Source of the DNA: Ruminococcus sp. FC2018
GTDB lineage: Bacteria; Bacillota; Clostridia; Oscillospirales; Ruminococcaceae
Direction: 5' to 3'
Length of the DNA stretch: 64,000 nucleotides
Assembly (NCBI RefSeq): GCF_000621805.1
Contig: NZ_JHXH01000006.1
Coordinates: 62,001 to 126,000 of the forward strand
Position numbers and translations under genes: made by a program
The notes under the pieces: generated by a model
What the model saw: only the letters and a program-made list of their open reading frames with translations
Told to the model about the DNA's origin: nothing
The model's database searches: none
Shown here: one piece after another, positions 26,160-34,921 of the stretch
Position numbering within the stretch: position 1 is the stretch's first letter
Layout: each line of letters starts with the position of its first letter

Positions 26160-28790
26160 TCAATCCTTGCTCTTGGTGATGCCCTCAGTCTCGTAAATAA
26201 ACTTGACCTCACCGTCGGTCCCTTCTGCAATTCCCGAGAAGTTGTTGTAAGCACCGGATGCCTTGGTAACAGCGCTGAGCTTATCCATAAGACCTTTTAT
26301 CTCATCGTTATATACCCTCATTATCTTGTCCACAGCTTCTGTCTTGAATTGCTTCAAGCCATCGTCAAGCTGTTTTGCACCGTCGGAAAGCTGTTTTACA
26401 CCGTCTGTAAGCTGAGTGCTGCCATCTTTGAGGGTGCCAATGCCGCTGTAAAGCTCGCCACTTCCGTCTGCAAGTTTCTTGAGTCCTTCGGAAAGGGTAG
26501 TCATTTTTTCAGCAAGAAGCTTTGCGCCGTCCTTGAACTGACCTGCACCGCCGGCAAGCTGTCCTATGCCCGAATCAAGCTTTACAGAACCGTCGTGGAG
26601 CTGGACGAGTCCGCTTGAAAGCTGTGCTGCACCGCCGTTGAGCTGCTTTGCACCGTTTGAAAGCTGTCCCAGCCCCGTGGTAAGCTCGCCGATACCGCCG
26701 GCTGCGCTCTGAACGCCGCTGTTAAGTGCGCCTGCGCCCTTGTTAAGCTCTGAAAGTCCGCTGCTTAGAGCCTTTGAACCGTCAAGTATACCTGTATTTT
26801 TCTCATTGAACTTGCCGTTAAGTTGTGCAAGTCCGCCATAGATCTGCTCTGCACCCTTCTGTGCTTCGCTCATCAGCTTCTGTGCGCCTGCATCGATCTG
26901 CTGTGCGCCTGTATTTACCTGTGCCGAACCGTTTGCAAGTGCCCCCACAGATGTCTTTATTGTGCCTGCGCCTGTTTCCAGTGCAGAAATACCGTCTTTA
27001 ATAGTAGGGTTGCTTGGGTCGGTGCCGTTTTTTAGGGCGGCAAGTATCTGTTTCTGACCTGCTATAGTCTGTTCAAGTGTGGCAATAGATGTTGCAAGGC
27101 TCTGGCTTGGTGACTGTGTGTTGAGCTGTTTAAGACCTGCCAGCACCTGCTCGTTTGCGGATATAGTTGTTTCAAGGCTTGCTGCCGCCGTGTCAACACC
27201 CTGTCCAAGCTGCTGTACCTGGGTGGGGAGATTTGCTACCTGGGTGTTCATCTGAGTAAGTCCGTCGGATACCTGTTTTGCCCCTGCGGAAAGCTTTGCT
27301 GTTGCGTTTGCAAGTGTGCCGTCGGTGGTCTTGTCAAGCTGCTGCTGCAAATTTGTGTTGAGCTGCTGTGCACCGCCCTGGAGCTGTGCAACGCCATTCT
27401 GTGCCTGAGAAAGTCCCGTGCTGAGCTGTGAAGCACCTGCGCTGAGCTGTGATGAGCCGTCTGCAAGCTGCTGTGCGCCTGCTTTGAGCTGCTGAGCTCC
27501 GCTTGCAAGTGTGGGCAGCTTCTGGTCAAGCTGTGCAAAGCCGCCTGCAAGGGTAGATGCGCCGCCTGCAAGAGTTTTTGCTCCGCTTGAAGCCTCACCC
27601 AGCTTAGTGGAAAGTGTAGCTGAACCTGTTTTCAACTCAGCTATTCCGCTTGTGAGCTGATCTGTGGAGCTGCTGAGAGTGCCTGCGCCCTGTGCCAGCT
27701 GTGAAGCACCGTCCTGTGCGGTTTTAAGTCCCTGGTTAAGCTCGCCCGAACCTAAGTACAGCTTGGCGATGCCGTCGGAAAGGGGAGTAACCGAGCTGTT
27801 AAGGGTGTTCAGTCCTGTGCTGAGCTTGCCTGCGCCTACTGAAAGCTGGTCAACGCCCTTTGCCATTTCATTGAGCTTGCTTTCCACTGCGTTAAGTATT
27901 TCCGTGGTATCTATCTCTGCATTTGACAGAAGATTGCTGGTTGCAAGAGTAAGAGTTGTGGGCATCTCGAAGTTGTGGACATCTGCTGTGATCTCAACGT
28001 ATTCCGGGATCTCTACGTCCTTTTCCTCAAGCTTCTCAGCAGTCTTTTCATCTGTCTTTTTAAGGCTTTCCTTTAAGCCCTCAACGTTAAGGCTTTCCTT
28101 CAGACCGGGCATTGCGATTCCCACAAATATCTGTTTGTTTCCGTCGGAGATCACCTTTCCGTTTTTGATATCAACGTTTGAGAATATATCTCCGTCAAGG
28201 ATAGAACCTGTGGTCATAAGGAAGGGAACATAGACCTGCTGATCTTTGCCGTTGATGTTAATTGTCTGCTTTGCCTTATTTGTGAAGTCATATCTTATTG
28301 TGACTTTACCGCTTTTACCTGCCATATCCTCCGGTTTTGTCTCCTTACCGTCCAGAGTGTATGTGACTTTCATCTCGATAGGCAGATCACCGGAATAGTT
28401 GCCTTTGTAGTAAATATCTCCGCCCTCGGTTTTCCAGGTTATCTTGTTTCCGTTGGCATCAAAGGTCTCATCGGTCTTTGTGTTTTCAATATCTTTAAGG
28501 TTTGAAACATCTTCAAGGTCCTTGAGTCCCTTAGGATTTTTAAGCCAGTCGCTGACAATGACCCTGTCCTTGCTTCCGTTTGCCTTGGTCATAACGTAGA
28601 CGGTCTCTTCTTTGTAAGTTTTACCGTCGGCATTGGTAGTATGTGTGTTCTTTTCGGCAGATGAAGTTGTGCTTTCATCGCTGTCGCTTTTTTTATCTTC
28701 TTTTTTATTTGCCATTGCGTACATTCCCGTTGCTCCAGCTGAGAGCATTACTGCAAGTGCGCCTGCAATGACTTTAGAATATGTTTTCAT
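26160..28790 (-). CDS. heptad-repeat (LxxGxxQ) exported protein, partner of the MMPL transporter
   Basis: The 876-aa protein has an N-terminal signal or anchor helix (about residues 7-27) and a beta-rich region to about 300. A very long array of seven-residue repeats follows (pattern LxxGxxQLxxGxxxL, about 305-815), then 60 C-terminal residues. Such X-X-X-Leu-X-X-Gly repeats occur in YhgE/Pip-type proteins and in partners of MMPL pumps. Unlike full YhgE/Pip proteins it has no C-terminal group of membrane helices. The repeats should form a long coiled or fibrous rod outside the cell. It starts 22 nt after the MMPL gene behind GGGGTAAG and is in the same operon. Confidence 0.8.
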   Translation of the reverse strand: MKTYSKVIAGALAVMLSAGATGMYAMANKKEDKKSDSDESTTSSAEKNTHTTNADGKTYKEETVYVMTKANGSKDRVIVSDWLKNPKGLKDLEDVSNLKDIENTKTDETFDANGNKITWKTEGGDIYYKGNYSGDLPIEMKVTYTLDGKETKPEDMAGKSGKVTIRYDFTNKAKQTININGKDQQVYVPFLMTTGSILDGDIFSNVDIKNGKVISDGNKQIFVGIAMPGLKESLNVEGLKESLKKTDEKTAEKLEEKDVEIPEYVEITADVHNFEMPTTLTLATSNLLSNAEIDTTEILNAVESKLNEMAKGVDQLSVGAGKLSTGLNTLNSSVTPLSDGIAKLYLGSGELNQGLKTAQDGASQLAQGAGTLSSSTDQLTSGIAELKTGSATLSTKLGEASSGAKTLAGGASTLAGGFAQLDQKLPTLASGAQQLKAGAQQLADGSSQLSAGASQLSTGLSQAQNGVAQLQGGAQQLNTNLQQQLDKTTDGTLANATAKLSAGAKQVSDGLTQMNTQVANLPTQVQQLGQGVDTAAASLETTISANEQVLAGLKQLNTQSPSQSLATSIATLEQTIAGQKQILAALKNGTDPSNPTIKDGISALETGAGTIKTSVGALANGSAQVNTGAQQIDAGAQKLMSEAQKGAEQIYGGLAQLNGKFNEKNTGILDGSKALSSGLSELNKGAGALNSGVQSAAGGIGELTTGLGQLSNGAKQLNGGAAQLSSGLVQLHDGSVKLDSGIGQLAGGAGQFKDGAKLLAEKMTTLSEGLKKLADGSGELYSGIGTLKDGSTQLTDGVKQLSDGAKQLDDGLKQFKTEAVDKIMRVYNDEIKGLMDKLSAVTKASGAYNNFSGIAEGTDGEVKFIYETEGITKSKD

Positions 28791-28812
28791 GATTTCTTAC
28801 CCCTTTCGTTTC

Positions 28813-30927
28813 TCACTTGACTGTCGGAAGCTGTACGCCATTGACTCCGGCATGATTTTTTCTTGCGTTCTTCATTCCGAATGTGGAACGGATTATGATC
28901 GGATCAAACAGCATAAGCATCGAAGGCAGGATCAGTATTACTGTCACCATGCTTATGATAGCGCCTCTTGAAAGGAGGCTGCAAAGCTGAGATATCATAT
29001 CCACTCTTGAGTAAACGCCTACTCCGAATGTGGCAGCAAAGAATCCAAGAGCGGAAACTATGATCGACTTGATAGAGGTGGAAAGTGCAATGGTAACAGA
29101 CTCTGTTTTGTCCTTGCCGGAGTTTCTTTCCAGCTTGTATCTTGTGGACATAAGGATAGCATAATCCACGGTTGCACCCAGCTGAATGGTACCGATAACG
29201 ATAGATGCGATAAACGGTATCGTCGTGTGGGTGTAGCATGGTATTGCCATGTTAACAAAAATCGCAAACTCAATTACTGTTACAAGAATGAGTGGCAGTG
29301 AGAATGATCTGAGAACAAAGAAGATTATAAGGAAGATAGCAACCATTGAAACTGCGCTGACGACCTTGAAGTCTCTGTCGGTGACTGTTATAAGATCCTT
29401 TGTACAAGGTGCCTCACCGATGACCATTGCTTTGCTGTCGTATTTTGAAACTATGTCCTGAAGCTTATCTATCTGTTTGTTCACCTCATCTGAGGCGGTC
29501 TTGTACTGAGAACCTACAAGCACCATCTGCCAGTTCTTTGATTTAAGTACCTCTGTGAGCTTTTCGGGAATGACCTCTTTTGGAATGTTAGGTCCAAGCA
29601 GAGAGTTAAGACCCAGGGAGAACTTGACACCGTCAACCTTGTTCATCTCGTTAAGCATATTGTTCATAGCCTTTGGTTCAAGATCAGCGTCGCACATTAT
29701 TATATGTGTGGAAGTCATGTGATACTGTTCCTCCAGCTTTGTGCTTGCCACGATACTGTCAAGATCCTTTGGAAGAGTAGCTGTCAGATCGTAGTAAACA
29801 TCGGTGTGTGTGTATCCGTAAACTGCCGGGATCAGCACCACAAGAAATGCGGTAAGGCAGACAGCACGGTGTCTGATAATAAAGCTTGAAAGCTTGTCGA
29901 GCTTTGGAATAAGGTCACGGTGCATTGTCTTTGTCAGAGCCTTGTCAAAAATAAGTATCATGGAAGGAAGAACTGTTACGCAGGCGATAACGCCGATAAC
30001 AACACCCTTTGCCATAACGATACCCATATCCAGTCCCAGTTTGTAGGACATAAAGCAAAGTGCGAGGAATCCTGCGACTGTGGTGATGGAGCTGCCTACA
30101 ACTGAACTGATAGTCTTGGAGATTGCCTGCGCCATAGCTTCTTTGTTGTCTCCTGGGTGGTTTCCCTGCTCCTCTTTGTAGCTGTGCCACAGGAATATGG
30201 AGTAGTCTATTGTAACGCCCAGCTGGAGAACTGCTGTAAGAGCCTGGGTTATGAACGAGATCTCTCCAATGAAGAAGTTTGACCCCAGGTTGTAAAGGAT
30301 CGCCATTCCAACGCTTAACATAAAGAATACGGGTATCAGGAACGAATCCATTGTAAGTGCCAGCACCAGGCTTGTGAGACAGACCGCAAGGATAACATAT
30401 CCCATTGTCTCGTTTAGGGTCAGATCCTTTATGTCGCTGATCGCTGCGGTCATGCCGGCAACAAAGCATTGTTTTCCTGCAATGGATTTGACCTCGTTTA
30501 GAGCTTTAAGACTTTCGTCGGATGCCGACGAGGAGTCGAAGAAGACTGCAAGCAACGTAGAATCGCCCGAATTAAAGAAGTCATAGAGCTTTTTCGGGAG
30601 AACCTCTTTCGGCAGGTTGATGTCTGCAATGGAATCATACCATATTACATCGCAAACGTGATCCACCTTTGCAAATTTCTTTTCAAGATCCTTAACGTCC
30701 TTGTCCTGCATACCGTCTATCATGACGAATGCAAAACCTCCCTTGCCGAACTCATCCAGCATTATATCCTGACCCTTCATGGTGTCAAGTTCCTTAGGCA
30801 GATAGGAAAGGATGTCGTAGTTTATCCTCGTGCCCAGCATACCTATAAGGGAAGGGACAAGCAGTACCAGGCTGATTATAAGTATAGCAAATCTGCCTTT
30901 GACAACTGCCTTTCCGAACTTATACAT
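28813..30927 (-). CDS. MMPL/RND-family transporter
   Basis: The 704-aa product has two homologous halves, each with one helix, an outer domain and five more helices (12 in all). The conserved Asp-Tyr pair needed for proton relay in this family occurs in both halves: LQLGVTIDYSIFLWHSYKEE and IQLGATVDYAILMSTRYKLE. It probably exports a lipid or hydrophobic compound. The ATG at 30927 follows AGGGGGTA. It is divergent from the tetR gene and its promoter overlaps an operator-like palindrome. Confidence 0.88.
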   Translation of the reverse strand: MYKFGKAVVKGRFAILIISLVLLVPSLIGMLGTRINYDILSYLPKELDTMKGQDIMLDEFGKGGFAFVMIDGMQDKDVKDLEKKFAKVDHVCDVIWYDSIADINLPKEVLPKKLYDFFNSGDSTLLAVFFDSSSASDESLKALNEVKSIAGKQCFVAGMTAAISDIKDLTLNETMGYVILAVCLTSLVLALTMDSFLIPVFFMLSVGMAILYNLGSNFFIGEISFITQALTAVLQLGVTIDYSIFLWHSYKEEQGNHPGDNKEAMAQAISKTISSVVGSSITTVAGFLALCFMSYKLGLDMGIVMAKGVVIGVIACVTVLPSMILIFDKALTKTMHRDLIPKLDKLSSFIIRHRAVCLTAFLVVLIPAVYGYTHTDVYYDLTATLPKDLDSIVASTKLEEQYHMTSTHIIMCDADLEPKAMNNMLNEMNKVDGVKFSLGLNSLLGPNIPKEVIPEKLTEVLKSKNWQMVLVGSQYKTASDEVNKQIDKLQDIVSKYDSKAMVIGEAPCTKDLITVTDRDFKVVSAVSMVAIFLIIFFVLRSFSLPLILVTVIEFAIFVNMAIPCYTHTTIPFIASIVIGTIQLGATVDYAILMSTRYKLERNSGKDKTESVTIALSTSIKSIIVSALGFFAATFGVGVYSRVDMISQLCSLLSRGAIISMVTVILILPSMLMLFDPIIIRSTFGMKNARKNHAGVNGVQLPTVK

Positions 30928-31018
30928 TGTTTCATTACCCCCTTAAAACAGCTTTGATAAATATAGCTGCATACATTATACATTGTATGTCACATCGCTG
31001 TTTTGATTTCCTAATGTT

Positions 31019-31047
31019 AGTCTACCACAAAAATGACCGTTAGTCAA
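31019..31047 (-). promoter_or_regulatory. sigma-A-type promoter for the MMPL operon
   Basis: On the minus strand TTGACT (31047-31042) and TAGACT (31024-31019) are 17 bp apart. The -35 element overlaps the operator-like palindrome at 31034-31046. Confidence 0.55.
31034..31046. promoter_or_regulatory. operator-like palindrome 1 (TetR site)
   Basis: TGACCGTTAGTCA is a 13-bp inverted repeat (one mismatch). It is one of three related sites in this intergenic region, and it covers the -35 box of the MMPL promoter. Confidence 0.7.
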
Positions 31048-31066
31048 TATGTTTGGACAATAAAAT

Positions 31067-31079
31067 TGACCGTTGGTCA
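31067..31079. promoter_or_regulatory. operator-like palindrome 2 (TetR site)
   Basis: TGACCGTTGGTCA is a perfect TGACC-GTT-GGTCA inverted repeat. Its centre is 33 bp from site 1, about three helical turns. Confidence 0.75.
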
Positions 31080-31120
31080 TATTTTTGTATACATTGTACA
31101 TTGGAGGCAAAAAACAATAA

Positions 31121-31133
31121 TGACTATTGGTCA
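31121..31133. promoter_or_regulatory. operator-like palindrome 3 (TetR site)
   Basis: TGACTATTGGTCA matches the other two sites with one arm mismatch. It lies 54 bp from site 2, about five turns, and just upstream of the tetR -35 box. Confidence 0.7.
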
Positions 31134-31143
31134 TTTTTACGTC

Positions 31144-31172
31144 TTGACTTTGAGATTTGTGGGATTTATAAT
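31144..31172 (+). promoter_or_regulatory. sigma-A-type promoter for the tetR gene
   Basis: TTGACT at 31144-31149 and TATAAT at 31167-31172 are 17 bp apart. Confidence 0.75.
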
Positions 31173-31221
31173 TTAAACAACAGGTAAAAGAGCCGTTTAT
31201 ATCATTCAAGGAGATGAAAAA

Positions 31222-31827
31222 ATGGGCAAGCTTGACTCAAACAAAAAGAAGAAAGAGACCTCGCTGCTTGATACAGCCTTTGAGCTTTTTACCACAAAAG
31301 GACTGACCAAGACCTCCATTTCGGATATCGTCAGCAAGGCAGGTGTTGCAAAAGGCACATTCTATCTGTACTTCAAGGATAAGTACGATCTGAGGAATCA
31401 TCTCATATCCCATAAATCCTCCCAGATGTTCAGAAAAGCGATAGTTCAGATGAAGGTTGAGAAAAAGGAGCATGACTTTGAGTCGGACATCATATTTGTG
31501 GTGGACAATATAATAAACCAGCTTTGTGAGAATAAGTCTACCCTTAGTTTTATATCCAAAAATCTCAGCTGGGGAGTGTTCAAGAACGCCCTTACCACTA
31601 AAGCCAGCGAAAAGGACGTGGATTTTGCGGACGTTTACAATATGATAATCGAAAACGCCCCCAATACGGTCAAGGATCCCGAAATAATGGTTTATATGAT
31701 AATAGAGCTTGTAAGCTCCACCTGTTACTCGGCGATCCTTTATTCCGAACCCTGCGATATGCAGACTTTAAAGCCGTACCTGTACGGAAGCATAAAGCAT
31801 ATCTTGCACGACCATATAGAATACTGA
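31222..31827 (+). CDS. TetR/AcrR-family transcriptional regulator
   Basis: The 201-aa protein has an N-terminal helix-turn-helix with the family signature SISDIVSKAGVAKGTFYLYF, then KDKYDLRN, and a helical C-terminal ligand domain. It is divergent from the MMPL and heptad-repeat operon. Three copies of a TGACCnnnGGTCA-type palindrome lie between them, so it probably represses the pump and itself. The ligand is unknown. The start follows AAGGAG. Confidence 0.92.
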   Translation: MGKLDSNKKKKETSLLDTAFELFTTKGLTKTSISDIVSKAGVAKGTFYLYFKDKYDLRNHLISHKSSQMFRKAIVQMKVEKKEHDFESDIIFVVDNIINQLCENKSTLSFISKNLSWGVFKNALTTKASEKDVDFADVYNMIIENAPNTVKDPEIMVYMIIELVSSTCYSAILYSEPCDMQTLKPYLYGSIKHILHDHIEY

Positions 31828-31836
31828 CCAAAAAAT

Positions 31837-31861
31837 AGCTCTCACCAATTTGGTGGGAGCT
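31837..31861. terminator. bidirectional terminator between tetR and purD
   Basis: AGCTCTCACCA and TGGTGGGAGCT form an 11-bp stem with A-rich sequence on the left and T-rich on the right. It would stop both converging transcripts. Confidence 0.88.
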
Positions 31862-31869
31862 GTTTTCTT

Positions 31870-33228
31870 TTACTGTCTTAAATATACGCCGTTTTCTTCG
31901 ATATAGTCCTCCATATCCTGCTTGTATTCCAGGTCAAGGGGGTCGTGTGTGTCAAGTGCCTTCAAAGCACGCTGACCGATGTCTTTGCGGTAATGTACAT
32001 CCTTCCAGTTTATCTTTTTCACAGCGTTGTAGCTCTTGTCCAGAGCACCCTGAAGGGTAAGTGCAGTGCAGGTCACGCCCAGCACTCTGCCGCCGTTGTT
32101 TGTAAATTTTCCGTCTTTGATCTTTGTGCCGGCATGATAAACTATGGCGTCCTTTGTCTGTCCGTTTTCGTCAAGACCGGTTATCTCAAAGCCTTTTTCA
32201 TAGCTTGTGGGGTAGCCGCCGCTTGCCATTACAACGCAGGTGCAGAAGCCATCTTTCCAGTCGATTTTTACCTCGGACAGCCTGTGCTCGTAAATCGCCT
32301 CAAAGATCTCGCAAAGATCCCCGTCAAGCATAGGCAGTACCACCTGTGTCTCCGGGTCGCCAAAGCGGCAGTTGTACTCGATAACCTTAGGACCGTCCGG
32401 GGTAAGCATAAGTCCGAAATAAAGACAACCCTCAAATGTGCGTCCCTCAGCGTTCATAGCCTTTATAGTAGGCAGGAATATCTTTTCCATGCACTCGTCT
32501 GCAATGCTTTGTGTGTAGTACGGATTCGGAGCCACAGTGCCCATTCCTCCGGTGTTAAGTCCCTCGTCGCCGTCAAGGGCACGCTTGTGGTCCATTGAGG
32601 AGATCATTGGAACAACAGTTTTGCCGTCTGTGAAAGAAAGCACGGAAACTTCCGGACCTGTGAGATATTCCTCAATGACTACAGTTGAACTGCTCTTGCC
32701 GAATTTAAGCTCGTCGATCATCTCGTGAACAGCCTTTACAGCCTCGTCTTCGTTCTGTGCAAGGATAACTCCCTTGCCCAGAGCAAGTCCGTCAGCCTTT
32801 ATGACAGCAGGGTAGGTGTTCTGCTTTCTGATATATGCGATAGCATCTTCGCTGTTGTCAAAGACCTCATATTTTGCCGTGGGGATATTGTATTTTTTCA
32901 TCAGCTGCTTAGAGAACACCTTGCTGCCCTCAATGATAGCTGCGTCCTTTTTCGGTCCGAAGGTCTTGAAGCCCTTAGCCTGCAAAGCATCCACCATTCC
33001 CAGCACCAGCGGATCGTCTGGGGCTACCACAACCATATCCACATTCAGCTTCTGTGCAAGAGCCACAACGCCGTCAATATCCGTTGCGCCCACGTCAAAG
33101 CACTGTGCATACTTTGAAATTCCGCCGTTTCCCGGAGTGCAGTACAGCTTGTCCACTTTTTTTGACTGGGCAAGCTTCATTATAATTGCGTGTTCACGAC
33201 CGCCGCCGCCAACAACAAGAATATCCAT
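31870..33228 (-). CDS. purD: phosphoribosylamine-glycine ligase
   Basis: The 452-aa ATP-grasp enzyme joins glycine to phosphoribosylamine to form GAR, the second step of purine synthesis. It shows the N-terminal VVGGGGREHAIIMKL loop, the ATP-binding KADGLALGKGVILA, EYLTGPEVSVLSFTDG and CRFGDPETQVVLP. It is slightly longer than the usual 420-430 aa at the C-terminus. The ATG follows GGAGGT. It is the last gene of the purine operon, 18 nt after purH. Confidence 0.96.
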   Translation of the reverse strand: MDILVVGGGGREHAIIMKLAQSKKVDKLYCTPGNGGISKYAQCFDVGATDIDGVVALAQKLNVDMVVVAPDDPLVLGMVDALQAKGFKTFGPKKDAAIIEGSKVFSKQLMKKYNIPTAKYEVFDNSEDAIAYIRKQNTYPAVIKADGLALGKGVILAQNEDEAVKAVHEMIDELKFGKSSSTVVIEEYLTGPEVSVLSFTDGKTVVPMISSMDHKRALDGDEGLNTGGMGTVAPNPYYTQSIADECMEKIFLPTIKAMNAEGRTFEGCLYFGLMLTPDGPKVIEYNCRFGDPETQVVLPMLDGDLCEIFEAIYEHRLSEVKIDWKDGFCTCVVMASGGYPTSYEKGFEITGLDENGQTKDAIVYHAGTKIKDGKFTNNGGRVLGVTCTALTLQGALDKSYNAVKKINWKDVHYRKDIGQRALKALDTHDPLDLEYKQDMEDYIEENGVYLRQ

Positions 33229-33246
33229 TTAAAATACCTCCGCAGA

Positions 33247-34428
33247 TCAATGGTGGAACAGTCTGATACCTGTGAATGCCATGGCAATATTATACTTGTT
33301 GCAGGTCATAATAACATGATCGTCTCTGATAGATCCGCCCGGCTCTGCAATGTAAGCAACGCCTGATTTTTTAGCTCTTTCGATATTGTCACCGAATGGG
33401 AAGAAAGCGTCTGAGCCAAGGCAAACGTCCTTGTTTTTAGCAATCCATTCTTTCTTTTCCTCAGCTGTGAGCACTTCGGGCTTGACCTTGAAAAGTGTCT
33501 GCCAAACGCCGTCTGCCAGCACATCGTCGTGCTCGTCGGAAATATAAACGTCAATGGTGTTGTCTCTGTCCGGTCTTCTGATGTCGTCAACGAACTGCAA
33601 GCCAAGTACCTTTGGATGCTGTCTCAGCCACCAGATGTCAGCCTTGTTTCCTGCAAGTCTTGTGCAGTGTATCCTTGACTGCTGACCTGCACCGATACCG
33701 ATAGCCTGTCCGTTCTTAACGTAGCATACAGAGTTTGACTGAGTGTATTTGAGTGTGATAAGGGAGATAACAAGGTCTGTTTTCTTGTCGTCGGGAATGT
33801 CCTTGTTGTCTGTAACAATGTTTGCAAGCATCTCGTTGTCTATCTTCAGTTCGTTTCTGCCCTGCTCGAAAGTAACACCGTAAACCTGCTTTCTCTCGAT
33901 AGGATCGGGAACATAGCTTTCGTCTATTTTAACAATGTTGTATGTACCCTTTCTCTTTGACTTGAGTATCTCAAGAGCCTCGTCGGTATAAGAGGGAGCG
34001 ATTATGCCGTCTGATACCTCACGCTTGATAAGATTAGCCGTGCAGGCATCGCACTCGTCGGAAAGAGCGATGAAGTCACCGTAGGATGACATTCTGTCTG
34101 CGCCTCTTGCCTTTGCGTAAGCGCACGCCATAGGAGTAAGCTCGCCCAGGTCGTCAACGAAGTATATCTTCTTTTCTGTGTCCGTAAGGGGAGTGCCGAT
34201 AGCAGCACCTGCCGGTGAAACATGCTTGAATGATGTTGCAGCGCAGTAACCGGTAGCTTTTTTAAGCTCCTTTACCAGCTGCCAGCCGTTGAAAGCGTCA
34301 AGCAGATTGATGTAGCCGGGCTTGCCGTTGAGAACTGTGATAGGCAAGTCCTTTCCGTCCTCCATAAAGACCTTTGACGGCTTCTGATTTGGATTGCAGC
34401 CGTACTTTAAAAGCATTTCGTTTGCCAT
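33247..34428 (-). CDS. purH: stand-alone AICAR formyltransferase (PurH C-terminal domain only)
   Basis: The product is about 393 aa and contains only the AICAR transformylase module of PurH. The catalytic Lys-His pair lies in TSFKHVSPAGAAIG, and GAGQQSRIHCTRLAG and DAFFPFGDNIE are also present. It transfers the formyl group from 10-formyl-THF to AICAR. The N-terminal MGS-like IMP cyclohydrolase domain of bifunctional PurH (about 200 aa) is absent. The missing step is supplied by the purO-like gene two genes upstream. The start is ATG 34428, 8 nt after GGAGGT. An in-frame TTG at 34434 is less likely. Confidence 0.93.
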   Translation of the reverse strand: MANEMLLKYGCNPNQKPSKVFMEDGKDLPITVLNGKPGYINLLDAFNGWQLVKELKKATGYCAATSFKHVSPAGAAIGTPLTDTEKKIYFVDDLGELTPMACAYAKARGADRMSSYGDFIALSDECDACTANLIKREVSDGIIAPSYTDEALEILKSKRKGTYNIVKIDESYVPDPIERKQVYGVTFEQGRNELKIDNEMLANIVTDNKDIPDDKKTDLVISLITLKYTQSNSVCYVKNGQAIGIGAGQQSRIHCTRLAGNKADIWWLRQHPKVLGLQFVDDIRRPDRDNTIDVYISDEHDDVLADGVWQTLFKVKPEVLTAEEKKEWIAKNKDVCLGSDAFFPFGDNIERAKKSGVAYIAEPGGSIRDDHVIMTCNKYNIAMAFTGIRLFHH

Positions 34429-34466
34429 TTTCAATTACCTCCGATTTATGTTTTAATGATATTAAA

Positions 34467-34892
34467 CTACTGTTGTTTGGATCTGTCTTTCTTTTTTCTG
34501 ACTTTGATCATTTTTATCCTTCCGGTCCCGGAGCTTTTTTTAGCAGGGACGATATCGTCCACCTCGGTGAATTTTCTTTGTGGATCAACAAATCCGTAAG
34601 CCGAGCCAAGCTCCCTGCCTATATAGATGTGTACCTCGGTGCGTCCGCCTCTGTATTCATTTTTCATACTTCCGTTAAGGGTAACTATCACCAGCTCGTC
34701 TGTACCCGGTATAGTGCCGATAAGGTTCAGCTTTGTGGCAATAGGAACTTTCCCGCTCTGGACAGCAACAACTGTGCCGTCAACCTCCACCTGTGTCCTG
34801 CTCTTGTTCACGACCAGTATCTCATGACCGTCGTATTCTGCACGCCATGTCTCATGGTCGCCCATTCGCAGAACAGTGCGTTTTTCTTCCAT
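34467..34892 (-). CDS. conserved-looking protein of unknown function in the purine operon
   Basis: The 141-aa protein is not recognised. It looks beta-rich (WRAEYDGHEILVVNKSRTQV, then TVVAVQSGKVPIATKL and VHIYIGREL) and ends in a basic tail (RIKMIKVRKKKDRSKQQ). It has no signal or helix, so it should be cytoplasmic. Gaps to purO (29 nt) and purH (32 nt) and a GGAGA ribosome site indicate co-transcription. Its position suggests a link to IMP formation or purine control, but no function is claimed. Confidence 0.72.
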   Translation of the reverse strand: MEEKRTVLRMGDHETWRAEYDGHEILVVNKSRTQVEVDGTVVAVQSGKVPIATKLNLIGTIPGTDELVIVTLNGSMKNEYRGGRTEVHIYIGRELGSAYGFVDPQRKFTEVDDIVPAKKSSGTGRIKMIKVRKKKDRSKQQ

Positions 34893-34921
34893 CTTCAGGT
34901 CTCCTTATTACAAACAGGGGT

